A stretch of 32,221 bases of DNA from Myxococcales bacterium. GTDB taxonomy: Bacteria; Myxococcota_A; Polyangia; Polyangiales; Polyangiaceae. Of this stretch, positions 9,341 to 19,128 are shown in pieces (position 1 is the stretch's first letter; each line of letters starts with the position of its first letter). The notes below the pieces were generated by a model that saw nothing but the letters and a program-made list of their open reading frames with translations, was not told the DNA's origin and made no database searches. The stretch is from positions 1 to 32,221 of the forward strand of contig JAAZAA010000192.1 of assembly GCA_012514535.1 (NCBI GenBank), given 5' to 3'. A program made the translations under genes and the position numbers.

Positions 9341-9675
9341 GGTGGGGAAAGCCCGGCCGTATCGCGCTGTGCAACCGAGCAGGTCGTTCCGGCAGACTTC
9401 CCCATCATCATCGCCGACTCCGCTTCAGTAAAGAGTCGGCATAGTAATTTGTCCGATTACACCACAGCACATCGCCGCACAGGGTCGCATTGCTTTTTTG
9501 CCAACATTGGATTTCCCGGACAGCTGGAGTGCCGGCCGCCGCGCCCCGTGCGCCCCCCCGCTGTCGAGGGTGCGCTCCACATGGCGAACCCATCGGCGCG
9601 CTCGGCCCCTTCGAGGCGCCGGACGCTGCGTCGCGAGGCTGTCGCGAGGCAGACACGCCCACGGCGACGCGCGGC
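9341..9675. other. 335-bp intergenic region, AT-rich patch
   Basis: Gap between the M20 peptidase stop and the EAL start, both minus strand. It holds an AT-richer stretch at about 9420-9510, unusual for this window, including TAGTAATTTGTCC and a T6 run. That suggests the EAL promoter lies here, but no confident -35/-10 pair can be named. The rest (9510-9675) is ordinary GC-rich sequence with no supportable gene. Confidence 0.6.
9413..9440. promoter_or_regulatory. Perfect 8-bp inverted repeat upstream of the EAL gene
   Basis: GCCGACTC (9413-9420) and GAGTCGGC (9433-9440) flank a 12-base spacer, 73-100 bp before the EAL start codon. It lies at the edge of the AT-rich patch. It could be an operator or a 5'-leader hairpin; no T-tract follows, so it is not called a terminator. 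Confidence 0.45.
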
Positions 9676-11061
9676 TCAGCCCTGGGCGGGGAGCCGTGAG
9701 AGCTCGTCGAGGAGATAGACGTTGGCGAGGATCGCCTTGCGGAACACGCCGAGGTGGAGGGACTCGTCGGGGCCGTGGGCGCCCGTCTCCGGATCCATCA
9801 CCCCGTTGAGCAGGAGCGGCAGGTGCGCATAGCGCCGCCCGAACGACGCCACGAAGGGGATCGAGCCGCCGATGCCGATCTGCACCAGGGGCCTGCCCCA
9901 AGCCCGCTCATAGGCGCGATCCGCCGCCTCGAAGGCGGGCCCCTCGGGGGTGTACAGCCAGCTGTCCGCGCGGCCCGGGCGCTCCACGAGGGTCACCCTC
10001 ACTCCGCCGGGGGGATCGACGAGGAGCTCCGCTTCGAGCTGCGCTCGCATCTCGTCGTGGGTCATGCCCGGAGGCACGCGGATCGACAGGGTCGCAGAGG
10101 CCCGGCTCCGCAGCGCGTTCTTGTGCTCGTCGGGGCGCGGCAAGGTGGTCGACAGCACGGTGACCGCCGGCTGTCGCCAGAGCCACTCCGCCGCGGGCCG
10201 CCCCCGGAGCGGGAGCGGGTCCACCCCGTCGAGCAGGTGCGCGCCGCTCCGGATCACCTCGGGCGTGAGGGGGATGGCCTCCGCCGCCCGCCGCCAGCTC
10301 TCGGGCACTTCTCGGCGACCGAGGCGCATGCGGCCGTCCTCGTCCACCAGCCGCGCCAGCAGGCTCATGAGCGCGTTGCCCACGTCGGGCGCCATGTTGC
10401 CCCACAACCCCGAGTGCACGTCGGAGGACAGCGCTTCGCAGGTCAGCTCGACCTCGTAGAGGCCGCGCAAGGACGTCGTGAGCCCCGGGATCTCCGTCGA
10501 GGGGTTCTCGCAGTCGGTGAGCACCATCACGTCCGCCTCGAAGTCGCCCGGGAACGCGTCCATGAAGCGCTCCAGGTTGGGCGAGCCGATCTCTTCCTCC
10601 CCCTCGATGACGAGCTTCACGTGGACGGGCAGCTCGCCGGCCACCGCCAGCCACGCCCGGAAGCACGCGACGTGGGACACCCAGCCCCCCATGTCATCGG
10701 CAGCGCCCCGCGCATAGAGGCGCTCCCCCTTGCGCGTCGGCTCGTGGGGAGGCGTCGACCAGGCCTCGCCCCGCACCGGCTGAAGATCGAGGTGTCCGTA
10801 CACCAGGACCGTCGGGGCATCCTCCCGCGTGCAACGACGCTCGGCCGCGACGAGCGGCAGGGCCCCGGGCAGCTCCCTCACATGGGCGGTGAACCCCAAC
10901 GCCGCCAGCTCCGCGCGGATCTGCGCGGCCAGGCGCGCCACGTCGCCGTGGTGGGCGGGCTCGCAAGAGATCGCCGGGATCCTGAGGTAGCCGCAGAGCT
11001 CCTCGACGGTTGCCTCGAAACGTTCATCGGCCCACTGGGCCACCTGGTCGACCACGGACAT
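9676..11061 (-). CDS. M20-family metallopeptidase (dipeptidase-like)
   Basis: Zinc-dependent peptidase of the M20/CNDP dipeptidase-like group, 461 aa, a normal length. The metal-site motifs are GHLDLQPV (His90, Asp92), RGAADDMGG with bridging Asp122, the catalytic and metal Glu pair in EGEEEIGS (153-160), Asp183 in LTDCE and a late His in GAHGPDES near the C-terminus. The dimerisation lid lies between about 195 and 380. There is no signal peptide, so it should act in the cytoplasm on small peptides. Its start overlaps the 3' end of the sirtuin gene by 38 bp, which implies co-transcription and possibly coupled translation. Exact substrate (dipeptide, acyl-amino acid) cannot be told. Confidence 0.93.
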   Translation of the reverse strand: MSVVDQVAQWADERFEATVEELCGYLRIPAISCEPAHHGDVARLAAQIRAELAALGFTAHVRELPGALPLVAAERRCTREDAPTVLVYGHLDLQPVRGEAWSTPPHEPTRKGERLYARGAADDMGGWVSHVACFRAWLAVAGELPVHVKLVIEGEEEIGSPNLERFMDAFPGDFEADVMVLTDCENPSTEIPGLTTSLRGLYEVELTCEALSSDVHSGLWGNMAPDVGNALMSLLARLVDEDGRMRLGRREVPESWRRAAEAIPLTPEVIRSGAHLLDGVDPLPLRGRPAAEWLWRQPAVTVLSTTLPRPDEHKNALRSRASATLSIRVPPGMTHDEMRAQLEAELLVDPPGGVRVTLVERPGRADSWLYTPEGPAFEAADRAYERAWGRPLVQIGIGGSIPFVASFGRRYAHLPLLLNGVMDPETGAHGPDESLHLGVFRKAILANVYLLDELSRLPAQG

Positions 11062-11911
11062 GGCCCGACTCTACTCCAAGGGGCGTCCCTGCGCCCAAGG
11101 CCGTGACCGCGACGCTCAGCGCTTCGCCGATCTCCGCCTCGACCTTCAGGCTCGCCAGCGCGTCCCCGCGGGTCCGGCCGCGGTTGAGGATCGCGATGGG
11201 CATGCCCTGCCGCGCCGCCCGGTGAGCGAATCGGTAGCCGGAGAAGACCATCAGCGACGACCCCACGACCAGCAGCGCGTCGGAGTCATCGAGGGCGGCG
11301 TAGGCGCGCTCCACCCTCGGCTTCGGCACCGCTTCGCCGAAGAAGACCACACCGGGCTTGAGCACTCCGCCGCAGTCGGGACAGTCCGGCACGCGAAACG
11401 CCTCGTAGTGGGCGCCGTCCAGGTCCATGTCGCCGTCGGGGGCGACACGCCCGCTCAGCTCGAGGAACTCCGGGTTCAGGGTGGCGAGGGTTGCCTGGTG
11501 CTCCTCACGGGACGTGGTGAAATCGCAGCTCAGGCACACCACATCGTCGAGGCTCCCGTGCAGATCCAGCACGCGGCGACTGCCGGCGCGCTGGTGGAGC
11601 CCATCCACGTTCTGCGTCACCAGCAGCGAGACGCTCCCGCGCCGCTCGAGGGCCGCCAGAGCGTGGTGCGCCGCGTTGGGACGGGCCGCCCCCATGTGGC
11701 GCCAGCCATGCAGGCTGCGCGCCCAGTAACGCCGACGCACCCGGTCGCTGCTCACGAGCTCCTCGATGGTGATGGGCTGACGCCGCTTCCACGCTCCGTG
11801 CTCGTCGCGATAGTCGGGAATGCCGGAGGCGGTGCTGCACCCCGCGCCGGTCAGCACCAGGACGCGCCGATGGGACCCGAGGAAGGCGGCGAGATCGGCG
11901 AGGCTGCCCAT
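11024..11911 (-). CDS. NAD-dependent protein deacylase, Sir2 family (class II-like)
   Basis: Sirtuin of 295 aa that would remove acyl groups from lysines with NAD. Visible motifs are the NAD loop GAGCSTASGIPDYR (22-35), TQNVDGLHQRAG (99-110), catalytic His118 in DLHGS, a zinc site formed by CLSC (Cys126, Cys129) and CPDC (Cys177, Cys180), and KPGVVFFGE (185-193). The NAD loop GIPDYR and the roughly 45-residue spacing between cysteine pairs fit class II (SIRT4-like) sirtuins, whose members include deacetylases and lipoamidases. ATG 11911 is chosen because NAD-fold sequence starts about 15 residues later; the frame is open upstream but antisense-like. It follows ctaA by 46 bp and overlaps the M20 gene. 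Confidence 0.93.
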   Translation of the reverse strand: MGSLADLAAFLGSHRRVLVLTGAGCSTASGIPDYRDEHGAWKRRQPITIEELVSSDRVRRRYWARSLHGWRHMGAARPNAAHHALAALERRGSVSLLVTQNVDGLHQRAGSRRVLDLHGSLDDVVCLSCDFTTSREEHQATLATLNPEFLELSGRVAPDGDMDLDGAHYEAFRVPDCPDCGGVLKPGVVFFGEAVPKPRVERAYAALDDSDALLVVGSSLMVFSGYRFAHRAARQGMPIAILNRGRTRGDALASLKVEAEIGEALSVAVTALGAGTPLGVESGHVRGRPGGPVGR

Positions 11912-11957
11912 GTGCCGTTCTTCTTTGAGCCGTCCCCGAGGACCTGTCCAGAGCCCC

Positions 11958-12950
11958 TCAGCCGGAGCGCTGGAGGACGGCGAACCCGAGGCCGACCCAA
12001 CAGAGCCACAGGACGAGGGCCGCGCAGAGGTGGACGACCTGCATCCAGCCGGGGGCGGAGAGCCAGACGTTGAGCAGCCCCAGGGCGAGCTGACCATACA
12101 CGGTGATCGTGAGCGCGCGGGACCACCGCGCGGCTCCTCCCGCGCCCCCCTCCCTCGTGGAGAGGGAGCGCGCGGCCAGATCCGGACCGAGCCACAGCAA
12201 AAGTCCGCTCACGGCGATCGCCAAGAGCGGGTGAGCGCCCCGCAGGCGCTCGAGGAAATGGGCCCCGGCGCTCCCCACCTGGGACACCGTCTCGGTGACT
12301 CCGGCCGTCGCGGGGTACAGAGTGTCGCCCAAGGCCGTCACCGCGCCCGCGGCGGCGACGACCCCGATGCCCACCGTGCCCACGAGCAGCGGCTTGAGGG
12401 CCGCCGACTTCCAGTCGACGCGCGCCGTGGGACGACCCCCGAGCAGCGCCGCCCACGCCATCACTCCCGTGAGGGCCAGGGTGTTCACCAGGTGGAGCCC
12501 CATGATCACCGCGCGAGCGAAGGAGTCGTTGTCCCCCACGAGCCGCAGCAGCACGAGCGCCGCACCGATGAGGGCCTCGACCACCATGAGCACCACCGCC
12601 GCCATCGCGGCGCGACGCAGCGGGTGGGGGGCGGCCACACGCTTGAAGGAGACGAACGCGAGGACGAACACCACGAGCATGCTGAGGCCGGAGGTGATCC
12701 GGTGCGTCAGCTCGATCACCGTCTCGACGCTCTGAGGCAGGTGGACGACTTCACCCTGACAGGTGGGCCAGTGCTGCCCACAGCCCGCCCCCGACCCCGT
12801 GATCCGCACGACGGCACCGAACAGGATCACGAGGATCGTGTACGCGAGCCCCGCCAGCCAGAGCTCCCCGAGGCGTCCCGTCGTGGCCGGTCCGGGCGGG
12901 TCGGCTTCGATCGTCAGGGGTGTGTCGAGGGTACGTCCATCGCTGATCAC
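11958..12950 (-). CDS. ctaA: Heme A synthase (COX15/CtaA family)
   Basis: Integral membrane enzyme that oxidises the C8 methyl of heme O to give heme A for aa3-type oxidases. Read from GTG 12950 it is 330 aa with about eight membrane helices. The first helix (GELWLAGLAYTILVILFGAV) is followed by RITGSGAGCGQHWPTCQG, the conserved outer loop with its Cys pair. The first heme-ligand region is ELTHRITSGL. Further conserved His regions are GLHLVNTLALTG, RGAHPLLAIAV and VVHLCAALVLW. The frame is open upstream into the channel gene; GTG 12950 avoids overlap and leaves about 30 residues before the first helix. It lies 85 bp after the channel gene and 46 bp before the sirtuin. No oxidase subunit genes are in view. 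Confidence 0.93.
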   Translation of the reverse strand: MISDGRTLDTPLTIEADPPGPATTGRLGELWLAGLAYTILVILFGAVVRITGSGAGCGQHWPTCQGEVVHLPQSVETVIELTHRITSGLSMLVVFVLAFVSFKRVAAPHPLRRAAMAAVVLMVVEALIGAALVLLRLVGDNDSFARAVIMGLHLVNTLALTGVMAWAALLGGRPTARVDWKSAALKPLLVGTVGIGVVAAAGAVTALGDTLYPATAGVTETVSQVGSAGAHFLERLRGAHPLLAIAVSGLLLWLGPDLAARSLSTREGGAGGAARWSRALTITVYGQLALGLLNVWLSAPGWMQVVHLCAALVLWLCWVGLGFAVLQRSG

Positions 12951-13035
12951 GGCGAGACCGATGTGCCACGCTCGGGCGCTCGTGACCAGCGCCGGGCCGC
13001 GCCGGGATTCCAGTCGCCCCCAGGTGCCGCTCAGC

Positions 13036-14802
<1,767 letters not shown>

Positions 14803-14866
14803 GCGGCCCACCGGCTCAACGGCGCAAACCATCGTGCACGTGAGTCCCGCTGGTGTAGCCTCAGAC

Positions 14867-14875
14867 AAGGGAGGG
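14867..14875 (+). promoter_or_regulatory. Strong ribosome-binding site of the aldehyde dehydrogenase gene
   Basis: AAGGGAGGG ends four bases before ATG 14880 and fixes that start. The 77-bp gap 14803-14879 separates this gene from the divergent channel gene and must hold both promoters. Confidence 0.7.
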
Positions 14876-14879
14876 ACCC

Positions 14880-16244
14880 ATGGACATCATCGATCCGGCA
14901 ACCGGCGAGAGGCTCGAGCGACTCACCCCCGACGACGAGCAGGGGATCCGCGACAAGGCGCAACGGGCGCGCGCGGCTCTCCCCTCCTGGCGCGCCACGC
15001 CGCTCGCCGAGCGGACCGCGGTCGTCGGACGCTTCCGGTCGAGTGTCCAGGCGCACCTCGACGCGCTCGCCCAGACCCTCACGCGCGAGATGGGCAAGCC
15101 CCTGACCCAGAGCCGCGGGGAGCTGACCGCCCTGCTGAGTCGCATCGACTTCTTCCTCGAGCACACCCCGGAGGTGCTGGAAGCGCGCCTCGTCCACGAA
15201 GCGCCCGGTCTGCGGGAGCTCGTCACCCGTGAGCCCCTCGGGGTGGTGGCCTGTGTCTCTGCCTGGAATTACCCCTACTTCGTGGGCGGGAACGTGTACC
15301 TGCCCGCGCTGCTCACGGGGAACGTGGTGCTCTACAAGCCGTCGGAGTTCGCGACCCTGAGCGGCTTGCGGGTAGCGGAGCTCTGGCGCGAAGCAGGGCT
15401 GCCCGAGGGCGTCTTCCAGGCGGCGGTCGGCGGCGGAGACGTGGGCCGCCTGCTCCTCGACCAGTCCATCGACGGCGCCTTCTTCACGGGCTCGTTCGTG
15501 ACCGGTCGACGCATCGCCGCCCAGCTCGCGCCCCGCCTGGTTCCCCTCCAGCTCGAGCTCGGCGGCAAGGATCCCGCCTACGTCACCGAAGACGCCCCGG
15601 TCGAGCGCAGCGCCCAGGCCCTGGTGGAGGGGGCCTTCTACAACGCCGGGCAGAGCTGCTGCGCCGTCGAACGCATCTACGTCCGCAGGGAGCTCTTCGA
15701 CGATTTCGTGGAGCATTTCGTCGCGGAGACCCGCAAGCTGCGCCTCGGCGATCCTCTGGACGAAGCCACCACCCTGGGACCGCTGGCGCGCCGGGACGCC
15801 CAGATCGAGGTCTTGGAGGCGCAGATCCGCGACGCGACGCAGCAAGGCGCGCGCATCCTCACGGGCGGGCGGCGCGCCGAGCGTCCCGGATTCTTCTTCG
15901 AGCCCACCGTGCTCGTCGACGTGGACCACTCCATGGACGTGATGCGCGACGAGAGCTTCGGACCCGTGATCGGGATCCAGGCCGTCGACGACGACGACGA
16001 GGCCCTCGCTCTGATGGCGGACACCCCCTACGGCCTCACCGCCGCGGTGTACACGCCCGATCCGGACCGGGCGCGCGCCCTGCTCTCCGCGCTCCCGGTC
16101 GGCAGCGCGTACCACAACTGCTGCGATCGGGTGAGCCCGCGCTTGCCGTGGAGTGGACGCGGGCATTCGGGGCTCGGCTGCACCCTATCCATCGACGGCA
16201 TCCGCGCCATGACGGTGCCGAAAGCCTGGCACCTGCGGAGCTGA
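14880..16244 (+). CDS. NAD(P)-dependent aldehyde dehydrogenase
   Basis: ALDH-superfamily enzyme of 454 aa that oxidises an aldehyde to the acid in the cytoplasm. Key sites are Asn130 in SAWNYPYF, Lys153 in YKPSE (cofactor binding), GSFVTGRRIA (205-214), general base Glu226 in LELGGK and catalytic Cys260 in NAGQSCCAVERIYV, which is followed by a second Cys. ESFGPV lies towards the C-terminus. The ending (PRLPWSGRGHSGLG) resembles the succinate-semialdehyde/lactaldehyde type of ALDH, and the length fits that shorter group, but the substrate is not certain. The next plus-strand gene starts about 160 bp downstream, so an operon is unproven. Confidence 0.95.
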   Translation: MDIIDPATGERLERLTPDDEQGIRDKAQRARAALPSWRATPLAERTAVVGRFRSSVQAHLDALAQTLTREMGKPLTQSRGELTALLSRIDFFLEHTPEVLEARLVHEAPGLRELVTREPLGVVACVSAWNYPYFVGGNVYLPALLTGNVVLYKPSEFATLSGLRVAELWREAGLPEGVFQAAVGGGDVGRLLLDQSIDGAFFTGSFVTGRRIAAQLAPRLVPLQLELGGKDPAYVTEDAPVERSAQALVEGAFYNAGQSCCAVERIYVRRELFDDFVEHFVAETRKLRLGDPLDEATTLGPLARRDAQIEVLEAQIRDATQQGARILTGGRRAERPGFFFEPTVLVDVDHSMDVMRDESFGPVIGIQAVDDDDEALALMADTPYGLTAAVYTPDPDRARALLSALPVGSAYHNCCDRVSPRLPWSGRGHSGLGCTLSIDGIRAMTVPKAWHLRS

Positions 16245-16402
16245 GGTCCACAACGCTCGAGCGCGGCCCGGCGCCGAACCGTGGCCCCCTGATCGATGCG
16301 CTTGCCCTGCGCGAATTGCAGCGTCGAAGGCCCACCACGGGACTGGCTCATGGGCCAAACTCGCGGGAAGATGAGCTCACCCCCTTCTCTTCCTTCGGAC
16401 CC

Positions 16403-17644
16403 ATGATGCCTTTTCGCTCCTTTGCCCTCCTCTTCGCGCTCGTGGCCTGCGGAACCTCCGGCAATGGAGGGAGCGCCGGCCCCGGAAACCCCTGCCCCGA
16501 CGACTCCTGCGGAACCCCACCCGGCACGGGCGGTCAGCCAGCCCCCTCCACCGGAGGACGGGGAAACGACGACGCCACGGGGGGCGGCGCTCCCCTCCCC
16601 AGCGGTGGCAGCGGCGGTGGCGGCGGGACGCTCCATCCCGGCGACTGGAACGCCCACGTGATGGACGGCGCCCCGGATCGCCTCGACGCCGAGTACGCCG
16701 CGTGGCGCGCCGGCCACTTCCACGAGTGCCCGGACGGCAGCGCCTCCGTGCGCATGGGCCAGGATCGAGTCGTCTCGGAGGGCATCGGCTACGGCATGCT
16801 GATCACCGCGACCCTCGGTCCCCAGGAGGACTTCGACGCCCTCCACAAGTTCTACGAACAGGCCGCGAAGGGGAGCTCGGGCCTGATGAACTGGGAGTGT
16901 GGCGCCTGCGGAAGCTGCGGCGGAGGCGGACCAGCCACCGACGCGGATCTCGACGTGGCGATGGCGTTGGTGCAAGCGGACGCGCGCTGGGGCGGCTATG
17001 CGGACGCAGCCCTCGCCGTCATCCGGAACCTCCGGAAGCCGAGCGTCACCGAGCAGTGCGGCAGCTGGCTCGTGATGCGCCCAGGCGATCACTGGGGTGG
17101 CTGCTCGGACAACGGGCTCATCAATCCCTCCTACTGGGCGCCCGGATACTACCGGGTCTTCGCGGAGCGGGATCCCGAAGGCGCCGACCTCTGGAACACT
17201 CTGATCGACGACAGCTACGCGCTGCTCGAGGAGAGCCGTGGGCACCACCCGGACGGTCTCTTCCTGTGGCCGGATGCCATGACGTGGAACGGGGCGGGCT
17301 TCGATCCGGCCACGGGCTTCTCCTACAACGGCTACGACGCGTGCCGGGTCCCGTGGCGTCTGGCGACGGACTACGCCTGGACGGGGGACCCGCGAGCCAA
17401 GGCGCTGCTCGAGTGGACGAGCGCGCAGGTGGACTCCCGGGGGTTCGCCGGGATCAGCGGGGACGCCAACAGCGCCTTTTATGGCTCTCTGGCCCTCGGC
17501 AGCGTCGCCGTGAGCCAGGCGAAGGCGAACGAGCACTTCTCGGCCTGGATGAGCGCGGACATCGACGACGCCCCCTACTACCAGGGGACGCTCCGCGTCC
17601 TTTACCTGCTGATCGCGGCCGGGAAGTTCCCGTCGACGCTCTGA
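16403..17644 (+). CDS. Glycoside hydrolase family 8 lipoprotein (endoglucanase-type)
   Basis: Predicted secreted lipoprotein of 413 aa that would cut beta-1,4-glucans or related polymers. The signal peptide MMPFRSFALLFALVAC has lipobox LVAC with Cys16. A linker rich in Gly, Ser, Pro and Thr follows (about 17-76). The catalytic domain begins near WNAHVMDG. Its acid residue is Glu126 in VSEGIGYGM, the GH8 hallmark, and the second conserved acidic motif is ATDADLDVAMAL with Asp180 and Asp182. PYYQGTLRVLYLLI is a typical end. Between the two acidic motifs is a short cysteine insert with Cys166, Cys169 and Cys172 (ECGACGSCGGGG). The ATG pair at 16403/16406 is chosen for the signal peptide; longer upstream starts would bury it. 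No cellulose synthase genes are nearby, so a role in predation or degradation is only an inference. Confidence 0.92.
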   Translation: MMPFRSFALLFALVACGTSGNGGSAGPGNPCPDDSCGTPPGTGGQPAPSTGGRGNDDATGGGAPLPSGGSGGGGGTLHPGDWNAHVMDGAPDRLDAEYAAWRAGHFHECPDGSASVRMGQDRVVSEGIGYGMLITATLGPQEDFDALHKFYEQAAKGSSGLMNWECGACGSCGGGGPATDADLDVAMALVQADARWGGYADAALAVIRNLRKPSVTEQCGSWLVMRPGDHWGGCSDNGLINPSYWAPGYYRVFAERDPEGADLWNTLIDDSYALLEESRGHHPDGLFLWPDAMTWNGAGFDPATGFSYNGYDACRVPWRLATDYAWTGDPRAKALLEWTSAQVDSRGFAGISGDANSAFYGSLALGSVAVSQAKANEHFSAWMSADIDDAPYYQGTLRVLYLLIAAGKFPSTL

Positions 17645-17717
17645 GGCGTTCCTTCGCCCCGGAACTGATCTAGATTGCAGGAGGCCGGCCGCAGCCGGCT
17701 CTCTCGGAAAGAAAGTT

Positions 17718-18032
17718 ATGCAAATCCGACTCAATACGGACAACAACATCGAAGGTCGCGAGAAGCTCGCCGCGCACGTGGAGAAGGTCGTCAGCCACGC
17801 CCTGAGCCATTTCTCGCGCCGCATCACCCGCGTCGAGGTGCACCTCGGCGACGAGAACGGCGAGAAGACGAGCGCCGGCGACAAGCGCTGCATGATGGAA
17901 GCCCGCGTCGAAGGGCGCCCCCCGACGGCCGTCACCCACCACGCAGACAACGTCGACCAGGCCATCAGCGGCGCCGCGGACAAGCTGAAGCGAGCCCTCG
18001 AGCGCGAACTCGATCGCCTCGAAGCCCGCTGA
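17718..18032 (+). CDS. Ribosome hibernation-promoting factor, HPF/RaiA (YfiA) family
   Basis: Short 104-aa member of the HPF/RaiA family, which binds the 30S subunit near the decoding centre and silences ribosomes in starvation. The beta-alpha-beta-beta-beta-alpha fold can be followed: MQIRLNTDNNIEG, the helix KLAAHVEKVVSHALSHF, strands ITRVEVHLGDENG and KRCMMEARVEGRPPTAV, and a C-terminal helix (VDQAISGAADKLKRALEREL). There is no long C-terminal dimerisation domain, so it is the short type. GGAAAGAAAG lies directly upstream of ATG 17718 and supports this start. It begins 73 bp after the GH8 gene, but the products are unrelated, so its own promoter is likely. Confidence 0.9.
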   Translation: MQIRLNTDNNIEGREKLAAHVEKVVSHALSHFSRRITRVEVHLGDENGEKTSAGDKRCMMEARVEGRPPTAVTHHADNVDQAISGAADKLKRALERELDRLEAR

Positions 18033-18130
18033 TGGCTCCGAACGGGCTCCAAGGTTGAGCGAGATGTGAGCGCAGCGCGTGCCGCTCGGCGGCGAACCGC
18101 GACGGCACGCGACGCTCGAAGGGCGAAGGA

Positions 18131-18157
18131 GCGTTCACCAACCAGCGTTCACCAACC
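18131..18157. repeat. Two-copy 14-bp tandem repeat
   Basis: GCGTTCACCAACC occurs twice with a 14-base period, in the 175-bp gap between the HPF gene and the 3' end of the Uma2 gene. Unlike the other arrays in the window, its period is not a multiple of three. Confidence 0.6.
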
Positions 18158-18207
18158 TGAGAGCGCCGCTCGTGGCCCCGGCCGGAGACGCCGCCGCGCG
18201 ACCGACC

Positions 18208-18966
18208 TCACGATCCGCGCCGATGGTCTTCCCGCTGCGCCTCGAGGGCCGCCAGGCGTCGCTCCAGCTCGATACGGGCCTGCCGCTCCCGCTCTTTCTC
18301 GGCGCGCTCGAACTCCGCCTCGGTCTGCCAGCGATGGACCCCGGCGCGATCGTCCGCGATCTCGAGGAGCCGCCCGCAGGGCACGAGCCACGCGCCGAGG
18401 ACCTCGCAGAAGGCCGGCCGATCACCGAAGTGCACCCGCTCGAACAGCCCCGCCGGCACGCGTCTCCACACCTGCAGCGGGACCGGTCCGCCGAGGGAGC
18501 GTGGGCCCACGAGGAGTGGATCGAACACGACCAGCTCCTGTGTCCCCAAAGCCGCGTAGCGATCTTGGAGCTCCGTGTAGTCCTTGTGAGGGTGGTTCGC
18601 GCTCACGATCTCGAAGCAGAGAGGCGGGGGAACCTGACCCGGACGCCACGTGCACAGGCTCCCCAGGTCTTCCGCGTTCTCCGGCGGCGGCTCCAAGAGG
18701 CAGACGTCGGGATCGATCCCGATGTTCGGCGCCTCCTCGACCCAACGCACGGCGAGATTGCGAGCCACGCGGACGGTACGAGGGGTCCGTCGGCTCCAGG
18801 CCTCGAGGACCAGCTCCAGGTGGCGGGCGGCGGTGTTGTGAGGCACGGACTCGGGCACGGTTCCCTCCGGGAGAACCCATGTCGAGCGATACCTCTCCGT
18901 CAGATAGCGCACGCTGACCGCGACCGGATACTGCACGCTCTCCATTGTAGCTCGCATGGGCTGCAT
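18208..18966 (-). CDS. Uma2 (DUF820) family protein, putative PD-(D/E)XK fold
   Basis: A 252-aa protein of the Uma2 family, which has a restriction-endonuclease-like fold; most members have no known role and are often found in many copies in cyanobacteria and myxobacteria. The likely nuclease core is [13 protein letters not shown] followed by [17 protein letters not shown], then [18 protein letters not shown]. These give the Asp, Glu and Lys expected of the fold. The C-terminal about 50 residues are highly charged ([24 protein letters not shown]) and probably form a coiled coil. ATG 18966 is chosen because GAGGGG stands seven bases before it; starts at 18987 and 18945 are possible. No toxin-antitoxin or mobile partner is adjacent. 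Confidence 0.82.
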   Translation of the reverse strand: MQPMRATMESVQYPVAVSVRYLTERYRSTWVLPEGTVPESVPHNTAARHLELVLEAWSRRTPRTVRVARNLAVRWVEEAPNIGIDPDVCLLEPPPENAEDLGSLCTWRPGQVPPPLCFEIVSANHPHKDYTELQDRYAALGTQELVVFDPLLVGPRSLGGPVPLQVWRRVPAGLFERVHFGDRPAFCEVLGAWLVPCGRLLEIADDRAGVHRWQTEAEFERAEKERERQARIELERRLAALEAQREDHRRGS

Positions 18967-19055
18967 CGCAGCACCCCTCGTGAGCACGAAACGTGCCCAC
19001 CCTGGAGAGGTAGAGATTTCGAGAGTTTCGAGATCAGATCCTCGCGCTCGGGGGC

Positions 19056-19086
19056 TGGCCGCCAGGCACCGGTCACCTGGCGGCCA
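19056..19086. promoter_or_regulatory. Perfect 11-bp inverted repeat upstream of threonine aldolase
   Basis: TGGCCGCCAGG (19056-19066) and CCTGGCGGCCA (19076-19086) are exact complements around a nine-base spacer that itself holds the palindrome ACCGGT. It ends 42 bp before ATG 19129, in the 162-bp divergent gap with the Uma2 gene. There is no T-tract, so an operator or a leader hairpin is more likely than a terminator. Confidence 0.6.
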
Positions 19087-19128
19087 CGTCCCTTGCGCCT
19101 GCGGGTGGCCGGCTCATGCTCGACGCCC

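Noticed and set aside
19081-19100. GGCC...TTGC stretch considered as a sigma-54 promoter for threonine aldolase
   Set aside because: Spacing between GG and GC is one base too long and the -24 element is poor.
18079-19128. N-terminal extension of threonine aldolase
   Set aside because: It is antisense to the Uma2 gene and the aldolase fold starts right at ATG 19129.
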